A stretch of DNA of 64,000 bases from Mesocentrotus franciscanus (taxonomy: Eukaryota > Echinodermata > Echinoidea > Camarodonta > Strongylocentrotidae), in NCBI GenBank assembly GCA_037976565.1, contig CP137675.1:12418534-12482533 (forward strand). Direction: 5' to 3'. Both the position numbers and the translations under genes were made by a program. The notes beneath the pieces are model-generated. The model saw nothing but the letters and a program-made list of their open reading frames with translations, had not been told where the DNA came from and did not search any database. Positions 23,578 to 36,339 of this stretch are shown piece after piece. Within the stretch, counting starts at the first letter, position 1. Every line of letters starts with the position of its first letter.

Positions 23578-23980
23578 CGGCTTCACATACAAGACCAAAT
23601 GGACAGCTGGTTATCGTTTCATTTCACTGTACATACGTTGCCAGCACATAGCGTATCCAAATCAGTGATAAAGGGCAGCCCCACCCCCCCCCCAACACAC
23701 ACACACAAGTTTACTGAAAATGAACTGTAGCGTTTCCTTTACCGTACGTTGATATAATGAATTTTCCGTTAGTGATAAAGAATTATTCTGCTTTCACAAC
23801 CATGTGAAAATAATTAAAAAATGCCTTTATTAAGAATCGTTGAAAATTCTGACGTGAAAATAGAAGGTGTTGAAACCAAAGCTAATTCCAATCGATCGAA
23901 AGCCGGGAAAATGAAAAGGAAAACTTTTTTTCTTCTTCTCATAAATACATTATTTATTTTGTTCTCGTGTTTTCTTGCAG

Positions 23981-25923
23981 ATAGCAGACGTTATCCTGTG
24001 ATTCCTAAAGTTTAGATTGCAACGCTCTCGTTCACGGCATTGTAGTTCAGCTTTCGCAATGGCTGATTCGAAGCTTATAACAGCGATTGGTGAGGAACTG
24101 GAATGCCCGGTTTGCGCCGACTACTTCACAGATGCATGCTTCTTATCTTGCATGCATTCCTTCTGCAGAGCATGCTTAGGCAAGTGCGACAAGACATACG
24201 GGCGTGGAGGCAAAACTTCTATGAGTTGTCCAATGTGCAGGAAGGTGACCATGCTGGGGAAGAGCGGGGTAGCTGCACTACTGACGGACTACACCAGCAA
24301 CAGGCTGGTAGAGCGCCTCAAGAATGGCATCAAAGAACGAGCCGCTGGGTACTCGAAAGTGGATGCCATGACTTGCCAGAACTGTCGGGATGGGGTCGTT
24401 GTCTCCTACTGCCTTTCCTGCTGCCATTTCATTTGCGCCACTTGTCATTCGATTCACTCCAAGTTAGTTGCTATGAAAACACACGAGGTCATCCCACTGA
24501 AGGATCTACGCAAGGGCAACGTGACGGTGGTGCGTACAGAGAACCCTCAGTTCTGCGGCCTTCACAGATTAGACACCATATGCTTCTGCTACACCTGTCA
24601 ACGCTACCAGTGTGACTTGTGCTGTATGCTGGATCGGAAGCGCGAAGGACATAGCTGCACAGAACCGAGCCACAATCACAACTCCGAGTCGATCGCAAAG
24701 AAAAAGAAAGCGGGGATCGTGAAAGCAGTGGATATATTGTCTAAGAAAAGGAATTCTGTTGAAGAGCAGCAAGGGGAAGTGAAGCGAATAAGGGCAAGCG
24801 TCAAAAGGCACTACGGCGCCATGAAAGACCAACTGAAAAGCACCCATGATTTGAGGCTCCGAACCGTCACCAGGGTTATGACTGAAAAACACAATGACCT
24901 TGTGAAGGTGATCGATGACGATCAACAACTTATGCTTACCAAGATTGCATCAGTGGACGAAGTTCTGGGGCACACGGAGTCCCGTACTTTGGAAGCAAAA
25001 TCGATCGGTGATAATGCTCTCAAAGACGGACAGCACGCCGAAATAGCTGCAGTCAATGATTACCTCGAGAGCGTCATTTCTAGTTTAGACGAAGACATAA
25101 CCCCTGACAGGGTGCTGAAACAAATCAAGCAATATGCTGACAAGGTCAAGTTAAACCCTATTCCAGCTGATAAAGATGTAGAATCCCTCGCTTCACTTGG
25201 TGACATTTTTCGTCCACATATTTGGGAAGACATCGAAGTGTCTGGGCTCGTCCTTGATGACCCACTCCGAGCGATATGCTACAATGCCGCACTTGAGTCT
25301 TTCATTGTTTCCTCCAAAAACTCAATCAGTACTATCGCCCTTGATGGAAAAGCAAGTCACGTTTTCACTTTCGAAAACGGACTTACTGTGCAAGATATCG
25401 CAGTCGATAAAGATGGTACTACGAGTTACGTGCTCTTTGACGACAACCGTATTAGGGTCTTCCGAGACCAATCATGGGACAAATATACTGGTGTGATTGA
25501 AGTGCCAAAAAATGGCAGAGAGTCTACGCTTTCATCCTTGTCCATCAATGACAATGGTGTGGTCATAGTAGGGGACCAAGCGACACAGACAATTTCCGGG
25601 TGCTCTTCGGCTGCCTTCCAGAAGATGACGGACATTTCCCCGATCAAAATGACCTTCACCAGTAGTGGGGAGCTGGCAGTTGTGTGTCGCAACATAAAGC
25701 AGATAAGTGCCAAAAGCTCTGGCCGTTGGAATGAAGCTGGGGTGTCCGTTAAGATATTTGGAGTGGAGGAACGGAGGGAAAACGTCGTAGTCCAGAACAA
25801 CTGGCAGGCTGCCGCTGTTGCGTCAAAGACAGGGGATAATAGCAACGTTGGACTGTTCTTCGCTTTGGGAATATACGTTTTGGATGATGGACGTCAACTT
25901 ACATCTTTGGCTGAATACGACAG
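23981..25923 (+). CDS. TRIM gene, first coding exon
   Basis: It carries 78 bases of 5' UTR and codons 1-621 plus two bases: the RING, B-boxes, coiled coil and most of the C-terminal region. The donor is CAG|GTGAGT. Most of the gene in one long exon suggests partial retrogene origin, which is inference. Confidence 0.9.
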
Positions 25924-26641
25924 GTGAGTTTTTATCAAAGTAGGTTACTAAATTCACACGGTCGCAAAGATTTTTAAGCAATTAAATCGACGATAATTAC
26001 AATACCCTATTGCTTTGCTTCTGGGAATCATGTTGGAATAATTCAAGAAGCCTTTGTCATTTTTTCAAATTTCAAAAGCTAACGCACACGGCCATTGAAA
26101 TTGCCTTAGGTTGACTTCGTGAAAGTCCTTGCGGTTGTGTTTTATAAACATTGATGACTTAATTTGGTTGCATAGAACCGAAGTAACTATAGATATATAT
26201 ATATATATTTTTTTGTTTTTGTTTCACTTGGAACGCATGATACAGTGGAAGTGCTATTTCATCTATGCCTATTCATTCTTTACAGGATATATGATAAAGA
26301 AAAAAACATGGGAGAGTTGTATATTAATTTGTTATACGGTTTCAGTTATTCCTGGTTAAATATCTTTGGTGACAAAATGGTAGCGGCATTTAATGAAAAT
26401 GTGACATATTAAATGATAGCTCATGTCATCTTACACTATTTCTAATATTTTCAACCATTCTCATTTTTTGTTCAGTTTCGGGACACGACACGATGTAGTC
26501 TTTGAGGACAAAGTGTTGCCAGTCAACCTCGTGGGTGGTGTATCACCCCTTCTCGCTGCAGACAAAGAGGGGAACACCATTGCCATATACACGGTTTCAA
26601 ACATGTGGCTATTCCGAAGACGTGATTTCAGTTCGATCTAA
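23981..26641 (+). CDS. TRIM-family E3 ubiquitin ligase (RING, two B-boxes, coiled coil, propeller-like), 676 residues
   Basis: Two exons, 23981-25923 and 26476-26641. Coding runs from ATG 24059 to TAA 26639-26641, and the split codon AG|T joins in frame. An in-frame TGA at 23999-24001 and a good context (GCAATGG) support this start; an acceptor (TTTTCTTGCAG) at 23980 implies a further 5' UTR exon. The RING is C3HC4: C16-x2-C19-x11-C31-x-H33-x2-C36-x2-C39-x17-C57-x2-C60. B-box 1 is at about 106-142 (C106, C109, C118, C121, C126, C129, H133, H142). B-box 2 is at about 166-200 (C166, H169, C177, C180, C185, C188, H198). A Lys/Glu-rich coiled coil runs from about 214 to 370. The last 290 residues look like repeated beta strands (for example GLTVQDIAVDKDG), as in NHL or WD40-type propellers, but no clear repeat consensus is visible. 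RING ligases of this class transfer ubiquitin with an E2; substrates and cellular role are unknown here. It is not a B30.2/SPRY-type TRIM. Confidence 0.92.
26476..26641 (+). CDS. TRIM gene, last exon
   Basis: The acceptor is TTTTTTGTTCAG. It adds the final 55 residues, FGTRHDVVFEDKVLPVNLVG through RRRDFSSI. The preceding intron is 552 bases. A poly(A) signal AATAAA lies at 26792-26797. Confidence 0.88.
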
Positions 26642-28394
26642 ATCTGATAACCCATGTTGGGTACAATGCGATAGATAATTGAGCCATTCGCTCATGGTAT
26701 GATCAGACTACGATCCATTTTTGGAAGGATTTGCAATAGCATTTGATATGAATATTCATGCATATAAAATTATAAATAGTTAGGTTCTGATAATAAATTC
26801 GAAATGTCGGGGAGTTCCAAACTTCCAGGAAAATCTAAAATGACTCCAAATCACAATGACGTCAGGCCAGTCGTGCGATTGTCTACGATGTGAAGGCAAT
26901 TTGGCCTTTACTTCAAATAGAACGATTACATGGAACCAATATGTCAATGACCTGTATTCATACTATTATTCATAACCCCAATGGTGAAGATGATATTTAT
27001 TCAAATTTGTACATTTCATTTAGTTGGGATTTTTTTCAAAAATAGGATCGCAGTAAAATTGAACAGGGTGCGGTGGGTTTTTACTCTTTTTAGTAGCTAT
27101 ATGGTAAGCTATAGATGCACTTTGAGTTTGTTAATTAAAGATGTCCTAATTGCTCATTTTGTTTACTCGTTATCTGTATCAATATAACTGTCGATATTAG
27201 TGTGATGTATTGAGAAGGCCGCACAAATGGAAACAAAAGTTGCAAAGTAGACCAGTGGACGGTTATGAGCTATATTCAACTACATCACCGATATTTTGTG
27301 TACATGTTGTCTGGCTCTGTATACTTCCTATAGGCTACGCCGGTACCTATACAGAGGCTGAAAGTTGTCCGAACACATTGTTGAAAACCGTGACAAGATT
27401 GTTTTTCACCATCTTGTAATTTTCAAAAGTGCTCTTTTATTTTGTTAAAGCGCTATAGACTATCTCAGGTGGAAGGGAGATGGGAATGAGGATAATTTTT
27501 TTTTCGGACATGATGTTGAAAGAGACAGCCCCTTCGGCCCATCCCTTGATCCCCATGGTATACTACTGATGACACAGATATATTAACCCTTTGTGCAATT
27601 CCTTTGCCTTTGGATAGAGCAGCTATTAACTTGCACAACCAAGGGGACATCATAGCCGAGGACAAAACCGAATTATTGGTAAATGCAGGGCATAAAAGGA
27701 TATCTTGGACATAACTACAGCATAAATATTTTGACCTTTAAAAATGCCTGTCTTGAAATGGATAACATAATTCTAGCTGTCGTCTATTATCATCGCGTGC
27801 CAATGAAAAGTTTCTAATTGCAAAACTATGACCACATAATTACCCACTCCGGGATATTCCGGAATTCCCACTCAGTTATCTGATATTTCATGGTATGGAT
27901 ATATATCAGTACATGACTTTCTCTAGTCACACAGAAATTCACCAAATGGGGAATAACAGTGACATCAAGGGGCGGATCCCAGATTCTCTTGCCTAAAGGT
28001 GGGGGTGAGGGGGCAAGTCAAAAATCCCCTTAAACAAATATATTACATTTTGGGTTGTGTTACTGCTTCAAAATTTTCTGACAAGCTTTCCGACCCCCCC
28101 CCCCCTGACCCACCCCTCCTCCCAAAAAGGGGATCATCCTATTTAGGATGCTTATTTTTTACTCCAAAATGCTCTCACAAGACCCATTAGGGTTTTTACG
28201 TTTTCAGCTGCCTTTTGAGGTCTGAAATTACTGCGAGGGGGCGAATTTCCTATTGTACTCGATGTACACTTAATATAATATGCTAGAATGAATTTAGATT
28301 TAACTGGGGACGGCAGAATGATTGGTATGTGTTTGATTTTGGAAGTACAATGTCAATACACTGGCTTTAAAGAGAAAGTTGAGCTTTGGGAAAG
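26642..28394. other. 3' UTR of the TRIM gene, then non-coding flank
   Basis: AATAAA at 26792-26797 is the likely end of the TRIM transcript. Beyond it there is no recognisable gene. A G- and C-rich patch at about 27966-28130 includes GGGGCGGATCC, resembling one end of the GGATCC-type elements, without a clear partner. Confidence 0.45.
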
Positions 28395-28769
28395 CGGAAA
28401 GATGAGAAGTAATTTGTGAGCTTTTCATTCGTTTATGTTTCTGGGGGAGAATATCAACAAAAAAATCTCCTGAAAAGGACTGCTCTTCAAATGCCATTGT
28501 ATTCGAAATATGACAAGCAATGGCTGGAACATTTGGACCAAGCCGTTATGTAATGCAGCATGTCTGTGTAGTCCCATATACACACATCTGTGTTTCCATA
28601 CATCTGATTTTTCAACAAGACATCGTCTTAGAATATTTTTATAATTTCCAAAACCTCACAGTATACACCAATTCTTATGTGCCAAATAGTCTACATTTTC
28701 CATTTGCTACCGGACAGTTTCTTTCCCAATGTAATCACGTGACCAGAACTTAAATTTATCCTTGAAATG
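28395..28769 (+). repeat. Dispersed repeat, copy 1 (partner at 48.9 kb)
   Basis: Shared landmarks with 48885-49230, in the same order and orientation: TTGTGAGCTT, TGTGTAGTCCCA, CATCTGATTTT, TTTCCAAA and CACAGTATAC-like, and ATGTAATCACGTGACCAG. Strongly diverged, non-coding. Confidence 0.65.
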
Positions 28770-29079
28770 TGATATTATGCGTTATTTGGAGTATGTGTAA
28801 GTGCCAAGTCAGTACAGTTATTGTTGTGGTAAGTGCACGCGAATGTACAACTGGAAAGGCATAACACTTAACAGGGAGTTCATGGTATTCAGTTTGCAAT
28901 AATAATAGAAGTACGTGATATTAATGCGAAAATGGGTAGCCATTTTATCTTATGGTTTGTTAAGCAATACGTGTATTGGTATCTCAATGGGATGCCATTG
29001 ACCTAGATATATTGTGAATAAGAAAGTGAAGTGTGAAAATAATTGCAGAAAGATTATATACATGTTCCTCTTTCTTTTT

Positions 29080-29090
29080 CTTTCTTCTCC

Positions 29091-29123
<33 letters not shown>

Positions 29124-29360
29124 TCTCTTTCATTTTCTCTCTTTCTTGTATGATTTCTTTCTTTCTTTCCATTTTGCCACGGTTTCTCTCTTCCCCTTTC
29201 CCTAATTTAACTCTTTCTTTCAATATACTCTTAGTTTCCATATGAGACATTGTATTCTGTTAAAATGGATATTTTGAATATTAGAGTGAAATGTTTAAAT
29301 GGGCAGATAGTTATTGGACTCTCTCTCAGTCTTTCTCTCTCTCTCTCTCTCTTTCATTTT
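29080..29360. repeat. CT-rich microsatellite patches
   Basis: CT and CA repeat at about 29080-29130, TTTC units near 29160, and a second CT run at 29320-29355. Confidence 0.85.
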
Positions 29361-31200
29361 CTATCCCACATTCTCTTTTTTCTCTCACTATATTCTTAAT
29401 TCGGTTAAGAGTAATTCAATCTGACGTACACAAATATCTAACTGAGTACCAAATGCTGTAGTGTTTCACATCAAACCTATTAATGTGCCTCTCTATTCAT
29501 CTATCGAGAATTTATTCGCTATTTCATCTCAAGATTTTTAGTTTTACAACTCCTTTTTAGTTCATTTCCTCCAAGTTCTTGTTCTGAGTTAGATTTTGTG
29601 TTTAGCGTCAGCTTCGTTTAGATTAATTAGTGTTGGTTTTTATCTCATATTATGAGATTAAATAATTCATTTGAAATATCTTTTTTAAGGTAGTATTACA
29701 ATTTTAAACGAAAATGAAAGTAAAATGTAGTCAAATTATGCAAACCTCTTTTCATAATGTTTCCTGTAATATGGACATTGCCATGCATAGTAACTGTGCC
29801 TTTAGTTTATCTGTTTTCTATTTCCGTTTTGGCGAAATCGAGGAAGCCAAACGTTAAAAACAAAGTTCATCGTTTTATGAAATGTTTTACTTATTAATTT
29901 GGTTATATTTCTGTCCATGAGAAAGTTGAGTGATTTTGTATCATTTTCTCCATAATGTTTATTCGTTCCTTCGATTTTTTAAATGAATGTAAGTTTTCAT
30001 ATCGAAGTATACGTATATGTGGAAATCATATTGTTCTTTGTGCATGTATCAAATATATGGCAAATACTGCAATCGTGTTATTAACAGAAATAACCCAGTA
30101 AATGACAATACCACATGTAAAATGAAACCTTTGTGCCATTAAGGAAGCGACTTTTTTGTTGTTTGTTTGTTTTTGTGGTGTTTTTTGTTGTTTTTTTTGG
30201 TTTAGTTTTTTTTAAGTACTTATGGTTCCTTTAAAAATATATGTTATTCATTGCATATTTACGTGTATGACTGCAACGTTAATGAGTGGGTGGTTCAGGT
30301 TAAACAAACAACCTATAGTACACCAGAATGATGAGTCATTCACACCACGCTCATTCATGAACTTTGCACGTCATGTTACAAGACATGTGTTTGAAACTTT
30401 GAATTAGAAAATTATACAATGCATTTGGATACAACCTATTGAAGTTATGTGTGTTTTTCGACCGAGCCATGTTGCAGTGTCCAGGGGCATAGCGGGCGAC
30501 CCCCCGGTGCAATATATTATTAACGTTTGCTTTTTTTTACAAGGACATTATCAATAGTACTAATTGATACCCTCGCTACCCCAAAAAAAATGACTTATGT
30601 TTGCTTTCATCGCACAGGCATTAATCAGTGTTATTTGCACCCTCGCTAAAAAAATGCAAGAAAGAATTGACGTAGCGAAGAATGGGGTGGGGGAGGGGTT
30701 GGCACAAGCGGATACACCCCTCGAGAAATCTATGGTATATTTGCCTACATTAAAAGATATTAAGATAACCAATTGGTACCACCATAGAATACATCTGTCC
30801 TCTTTATGACTGCCAAACAGACCGGACCACATGACTCTTTGTAACCATGTGTAATCCATCGTTGAAGTCACAGACGAGAAAAAAAGCTCGTTATGACATG
30901 TATTGATTTTGGCAATATCGTATAGGTTTAGCCTTTTATGATTTGACAGTGACATATATAGATCTTGGTTTATTCTATGTGTGAGTGTGAAGTGTAGCTG
31001 TCCATCTAACCATACGAAAGCTATTAGACCTCGATTTTTATCTGAATTGTTTTCTTTCATTGTTTGAAACAACACATGTTACACACGTGTTATCGAATTT
31101 TAGCTCACTTGCTTACTGATTGTGTTTGTCGTTTAACAGTTCAGAATATTGAAGTTCAAATGCAGGGATTTGTTACTTTATATATTTCTGGTGGGAGCCC
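29361..31200. other. Intergenic, no gene seen
   Basis: AT-rich. A TTTGTTTG-rich stretch lies at 30153-30215. A CCAGGGGCATAGCGGGCGAC motif at 30481 with C-rich sequence next to it, and a GGGGTGGGGGAGGGG run at 30684, may be ends of a decayed inverted-repeat element. Confidence 0.4.
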
Positions 31201-31206
31201 CCGCCT

Positions 31207-31440
31207 CCTTCTCCCTCCCCCTCTCCCCCTCTCTCTCTGTCTCTGCCTCTCTCTAAGTAATGTCTGTCTATCTCTGTCTCTTTCTCTCTCTCACTGTAAG
31301 AAACACACACTCTCTTTCTATACCTCCTTATCTCTTTGTCTCTTCTCCCTTCCCTTCTCCCCCTCTTCTATATCTCCCTGTTTGTCTCTTCTCTCTCCAA
31401 TTTCCCCATCTCTCTCTCTCTCTCTCTCTCTATAATTCTC
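31207..31440. repeat. CT-rich microsatellite
   Basis: About 230 bases of imperfect CT/CCT/TCTG pyrimidine repeat. Open frames over it are low-complexity artefacts. Confidence 0.9.
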
Positions 31441-33487
31441 TGTCTCATGCCCCCCCCCCCTTTCTACCTCTGACTCTTACCCTTTCTCTATTACATGTAT
31501 TATTTAAGACTGTGCCTAATGAAAGAATCAACTTTGTGATGCTAAATGAGAAAGAAAGTTCAACAAAACGTAAGCTTAATAGTCGGAAACGCGCCTCATT
31601 ATCACTTTTGCATGAACTTTGTGTAGATTAAACCTGTATTAATTTTGTTCAAATATGTTTCTCAGTTTGTTGTTTACGTTGGTTGCGTGGCAACTGTTGT
31701 TTAGATTTCACAGAATTGCAATAGTCTCATTCATTGTGGTAAATAAATAGACATTTGGGGTTTTCCCTTCCCTCTCCGGAAATGGTCCGGAATGTAAGAC
31801 CCCATTGTTGAGCTATGAAATCAGTTCCCTTTACCATATTCGTTGTTACAAACCGATGTGTAAGATTGTACTACAATCACACTGAAGGGTTACAAATAGC
31901 AATAAATGTGCTCATCCAAGAACACGCAAAATAATGCAAGAGTTGACTTTTAGTGTGATGTTTAAAATGTCTTAGCGACCCGTTTCTGCTTGTTTAAAGG
32001 CATGTACAATTTAGTACTGTACGGTACACGGAACTGTAAAATTCTAGAGAATTATAAGTAGGCTACTAATTTCATAGAAGAATATGGAATGCTTTGATTT
32101 AGACTCATGATTTGGATAACATTACAATATGATGAAACTTGACAATTAATGCTTATACTGCAAATAAAAACTTTAAAATATATACGAACTCGTGTAGGTT
32201 CGCCATATCACAAAACATAGAATTAACGATTTCTCCAAAACTGGAGGCTCTCTCCCGCCTTGGACAAAATAGAACACAATAGTTTAAGTAGGTACACAAT
32301 GGGAAGGGCAACACATGGATACCGTTTAAGATAAATCAGTCGAGAATATGTAGATAACAACAACAAAAAGCTGAAAACAGTACATAAATGAAAGTATGAT
32401 TGAAAGACGATTGCTGTTTTTGCAGACTAATTTTCCTAATGTTTTCAAATTGTAGTGTCTGTTCTTATCTATAACGACGCGATTCTGCATTTTATTCAAC
32501 CACAATCCACTTCTGATTTATGTTACTTTGTAGCGGCATTATAGTTGTTGTTTATTTAATCGTGAAATAACAATTCTGTTCTATGGTGCACTTCAAATAC
32601 ACCAACAAAATAATGCACTGCGAAGGGGATCCGGATATTGTGTAGCTCCCCTGCCCCTCTCCTCTGGGTTATGCGCTCGTACGTATCCCGCCGCTGCCGC
32701 AGGATATAGGACACTCATCGGTCACACCCAATTAGCATCTCCTTGTCTTCCGTGATCACCCTGTAAATAGCCCCGAATTTGTCAGAATTACCTCCACTTC
32801 TTGGCACCTGTGTCTCCCCATGCTTCCCAGATGGTTCGAAGTTTCTTGCCAGTATTCATTAGCCCAGAGTAGGAACATGGGATGTTTGAAATCTAGGTAA
32901 ATCGGTGGTCGGGTGTTGTTTTTAGGTATCATTGGCAGGAGGGGTGATGACGATACATAATGCGTTCCTACTGTGTTGTATCAAGCTTGCATTCGGAAGA
33001 ACCTAAATACCATGGTCAAGATAACTTCGCCCATAATGGTCACCTTTAAGCTGGCCAAGAATAGCAAAGAACAGAAGTGTGTTATAAACAGAGGATCTAG
33101 ATCGTATTATATTGAGTGCTTGCACTCACTGATTGCTTATGAAGTAATACCACGCTTACTTTGAGTGACAGCCGCACAGGAATACCAGGAGCTTGGCAAT
33201 TTGATTCCGATTTCAAGACGAATAAAACATTCCTCACAGATCCTCTTTGACGAGTTATGATAAGCCGCTTATCGCATTTAAACAGATGTCGAACGTTATT
33301 AGAACACCTGGAATATACATATTTTCAAAAATTAGATCATTGTCTAAGGGTACATGTAATGCCAGGTTTAGAGTGCGTTGTGCTTTTAGATTGTGATTTT
33401 TCATGGATAGCATTCCTGCTAATCAATCGAATCTTATTTTTAAATCAGCTGGCCGAATTTACCTGACAAAGGAGCTATATGTTCCAA
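31441..33487. other. Intergenic, no gene seen
   Basis: No exon, RNA gene or clear repeat pair was recognised in this stretch. Confidence 0.4.
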
Positions 33488-33956
33488 GATAGCATAAAGA
33501 AAATATAATAGCAATACAAAATCTAGAACAGCTACCTCCTAGGATATCTATACCCGGGCGATCGGCTACCCCTTAGAACATCATGCAGTCTCGCACCCCA
33601 ACCCCGAGTAAACGATAATATAAAACAAAATTACGTAGTTTTAAATGGGAAAAGTAGAGATATATAAATTATCAAGGAGTAGAGTCCTCAGAGTTGAAGT
33701 CCGGGGGTATGTGTCCGGGGACGACAATCCGAGATAGCTTACAGAAAATATAGTCGCAATGCACATTCTAGAATAGCTATCTCCTAGGATAACTATACCC
33801 AGACAACTACCACTCTAGGACATCTCTCGCACCCCAACCCCGAGTAAAGAGTAATATAAAACAAAATTACGTAGTTTATCATGGGAAAAGTTGTATGGAG
33901 ATAAATTTCTTATAATATAGTCCTCAGGTTGTAGTCCGAAGTACGTGTCCGGGTAG
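33488..33956 (+). repeat. Two tandem copies of a ~245-bp unit
   Basis: Copy 1 (33488-33732) and copy 2 (33733 to about 33956) share AGAAAATATA, GCTA(C/T)CTCCTAGGATA, CGCACCCCAACCCCGAGTAA, ATATAAAACAAAATTACGTA and GTCCTCAG. Offset 245 bases, moderate divergence. Confidence 0.85.
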
Positions 33957-35195
33957 ATGTCGCTGTCCTGATATTCGAAATACATATATAGCACATGCAC
34001 TGTATGACCTACTTTAGATCGATGCCGCGCCGGTCTCACCCTACGGTTGCATATATCAATTGATTTGAACCCTGAACATAGCCACATCAACAACTGTCCT
34101 TCCAAGCATCTTGGACATTAGAACCAACCCCAATCGTATCTACATGTATGTATTTTTTTGTAAGATCGAGTGCAATGTACTTTAATAAAGACGAACATTA
34201 TCCTGTCATTTTCATTCCCTCTAGACCCAACCACGGAAGCCCTCAGAGCCCAGGTGCTCTGATGTCGGCTGACGTCTTGAGAAAATGAAATTAGGGGTCT
34301 AAGCAAGGAAACTCCTTTCATACATTCTTGTTAAATTAACTTTGCGAGGAATATGATAACGTCTCGGGAAGCTCGTCAATGTCTGTTCCCTCAGAAATCG
34401 GTGGCGTTTTCAGCGTAAAGTCGACGTATGCTAATCCGCAGGCACAGGCCACATAGTCTTGACACTTGAAATGCCATAGAGCCTTGAGCCTAGCCTGACT
34501 TTTTCAGTCTTTTGCTGTGTCAGGAGTAACTACAGTTCAGGGCCTATGAACTGCAGTCAACGAACAGTCTAACACTTCAGACCCTCTTACTCACGTTCCG
34601 ACTAACAAGGCTTTGTGCTTTCAAACTGGGCGTACGCTCCTCCCCCCTCCCCCATTTTAAGGCCCTGCATGGAAGAAATCAATACAACGTGCAATTGACC
34701 TACACAGAGCTGCCTAGACACAGTACGCCCCTCCCCCATGTTTATACATTTCTGGATACGCCACTGCAAATGACTATTAATTTAGATGCTAGCAGGAAAA
34801 AACAAGACTTGACAAAGCTCGACTAAAGTAAAGTCATACAAACGAAAGACGGGCCAACTCTATAACTCATCTCGTAGAAAACAAGATCGTTTCTTTCATC
34901 GTGATCCAGTAACAGCATGCCTCAAGACTGACATGACCGGTCGAAGTAAACAACATGACCCAAAATTCAATTTAAGGCGAACATGGTTGATGAACAATTC
35001 ACTATACCCGAAGGTGTGTATGTACATGGCTGCGTCTGAAGCTTGGCTGCCAGGAGAAATCTCTTATCCTGTTCGCAGAACAAAATTGACTAAAAATCAG
35101 TGGGGAGTGTAAACAATCGCGATTCAATTCCCAATCAAGCGAGGAGCATTAATTTGCCGCACAGAATTAGTTGTGTAGGGTTTAAAGGAATGTAA
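33957..35195. other. Intergenic, no gene seen
   Basis: No gene was recognised. A short C-rich tract lies near 34640, and a GGATACGCCACTG motif at about 34755 resembles the right end of the 43027 element without a nearby partner. Confidence 0.4.
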
Positions 35196-35384
35196 ATATA
35201 CAAATATTGACTGCTCATGAGGATGATGGTGGGGATTATCACTACCAAGGTGGTGTTCATACCGGTCCTTCTATCACCCCGAGGCGAAGCCGAGGGGTGA
35301 TAGAAGAGCCGGTATGAACACAACCGAGGGAGTGATAATTTCCTCCACCATCCGATTACAGAGCAGTCCATATTTGTTTTATAT
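35196..35384. repeat. Long imperfect palindrome (foldback)
   Basis: The arms meet at about 35287, with CACCCCGAGG on one side and CCGAGGGGTG on the other. Shared arm segments are GGTATGAACAC, GTGATAAT, GATGGTGG, GACTGCTC and CAAATAT, in mirrored order. About 90 bases per arm with small indels. Confidence 0.85.
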
Positions 35385-35793
35385 ACCTCATCCTTTTCAT
35401 TGATTCAAGAATAGGTCTAGAAAATAAATCCAATATCAAGAGTCTATATGTTCATTACAGTAATATATTTACAGTCTTTTGAAGCTCAAAACAGTTTCAA
35501 ATATCCAACGCTAAAAGAAATCCAACATACGGAAATCCAATTTATAATATGTAAATGTTTACATGTACTGCAGTAACTGTACTGCGGCCCAGCGTAAATT
35601 GCATGGCTTGAGCGCACATTTGAAATCTTTTACGCTCTGTGTGTGTGCAAAAGTCGCGGAGGGGTTAGGAGTACCATCACAGGGTTTGATAGTACTATCA
35701 AACCCTCTGACGCAATGATAGATCGAAATGCTCCTTGTCATGTGATATAGTTTTGACCAATCAGTGAATGACAATCTATGTATGAGGTATATA
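35380..35793. mobile_element. Possible small element with 12-base inverted ends
   Basis: TATATACCTCAT at 35380-35391 is matched by ATGAGGTATATA at 35782-35793. A perfect 26-base palindrome (35681-35706, centre TAGTACTA) sits inside. It adjoins the palindrome at 35196-35384, and the two may be parts of one foldback transposon. Boundaries are uncertain. Confidence 0.45.
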
Positions 35794-36339
35794 ATACCTT
35801 TTATCGCATTACAAATATCAATTATATCATTATTCTTTTTTGTTAACCCGTGTCAATGACTGAAGGTTGTTTTCGAGAAAAAATAATGACTTTAGAGTTA
35901 GTTAACCCTGCAAAGAACGAGGCGAACCCTTGCCAACGGCGATTCACCGAAAACAGAAAATAGACAAGGTATATTTTTATTAAAACTAATCTGTTGCTTT
36001 CAACGAATACCATATAAATGAGTTACTTCAAGTGCTAATTTCTCAACAATCAATTCGGCGTCAGGTACACGATAGATTTTGTTCTTGTGCCTGAATTGGT
36101 AGGTCCATCCACTTGTGGTCACAAATGTCGTTGGTCTTTTGACTTATGCTTATCTCGCGTCTGCAAAGTTCAGGTTCAAGTTTATTTCCACCCACAAAAA
36201 GATAACAACAATAAAACCCTTTAGAAATGCGCGTTATAAACATATGCACATAAATTTATCCAAATGATCCTCGCCCGTCTATCCGGGGGTCTAGGTAAAT
36301 TGGGCAAAGCTCAAAGTTTCAAATCTATGTATTTTCAAC

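Noticed and set aside
24017..24058. Longer N-terminus for the TRIM protein
   Set aside because: The extension would need a TTG start. The first in-frame ATG after the TGA at 23999-24001 is at 24059, in good context.
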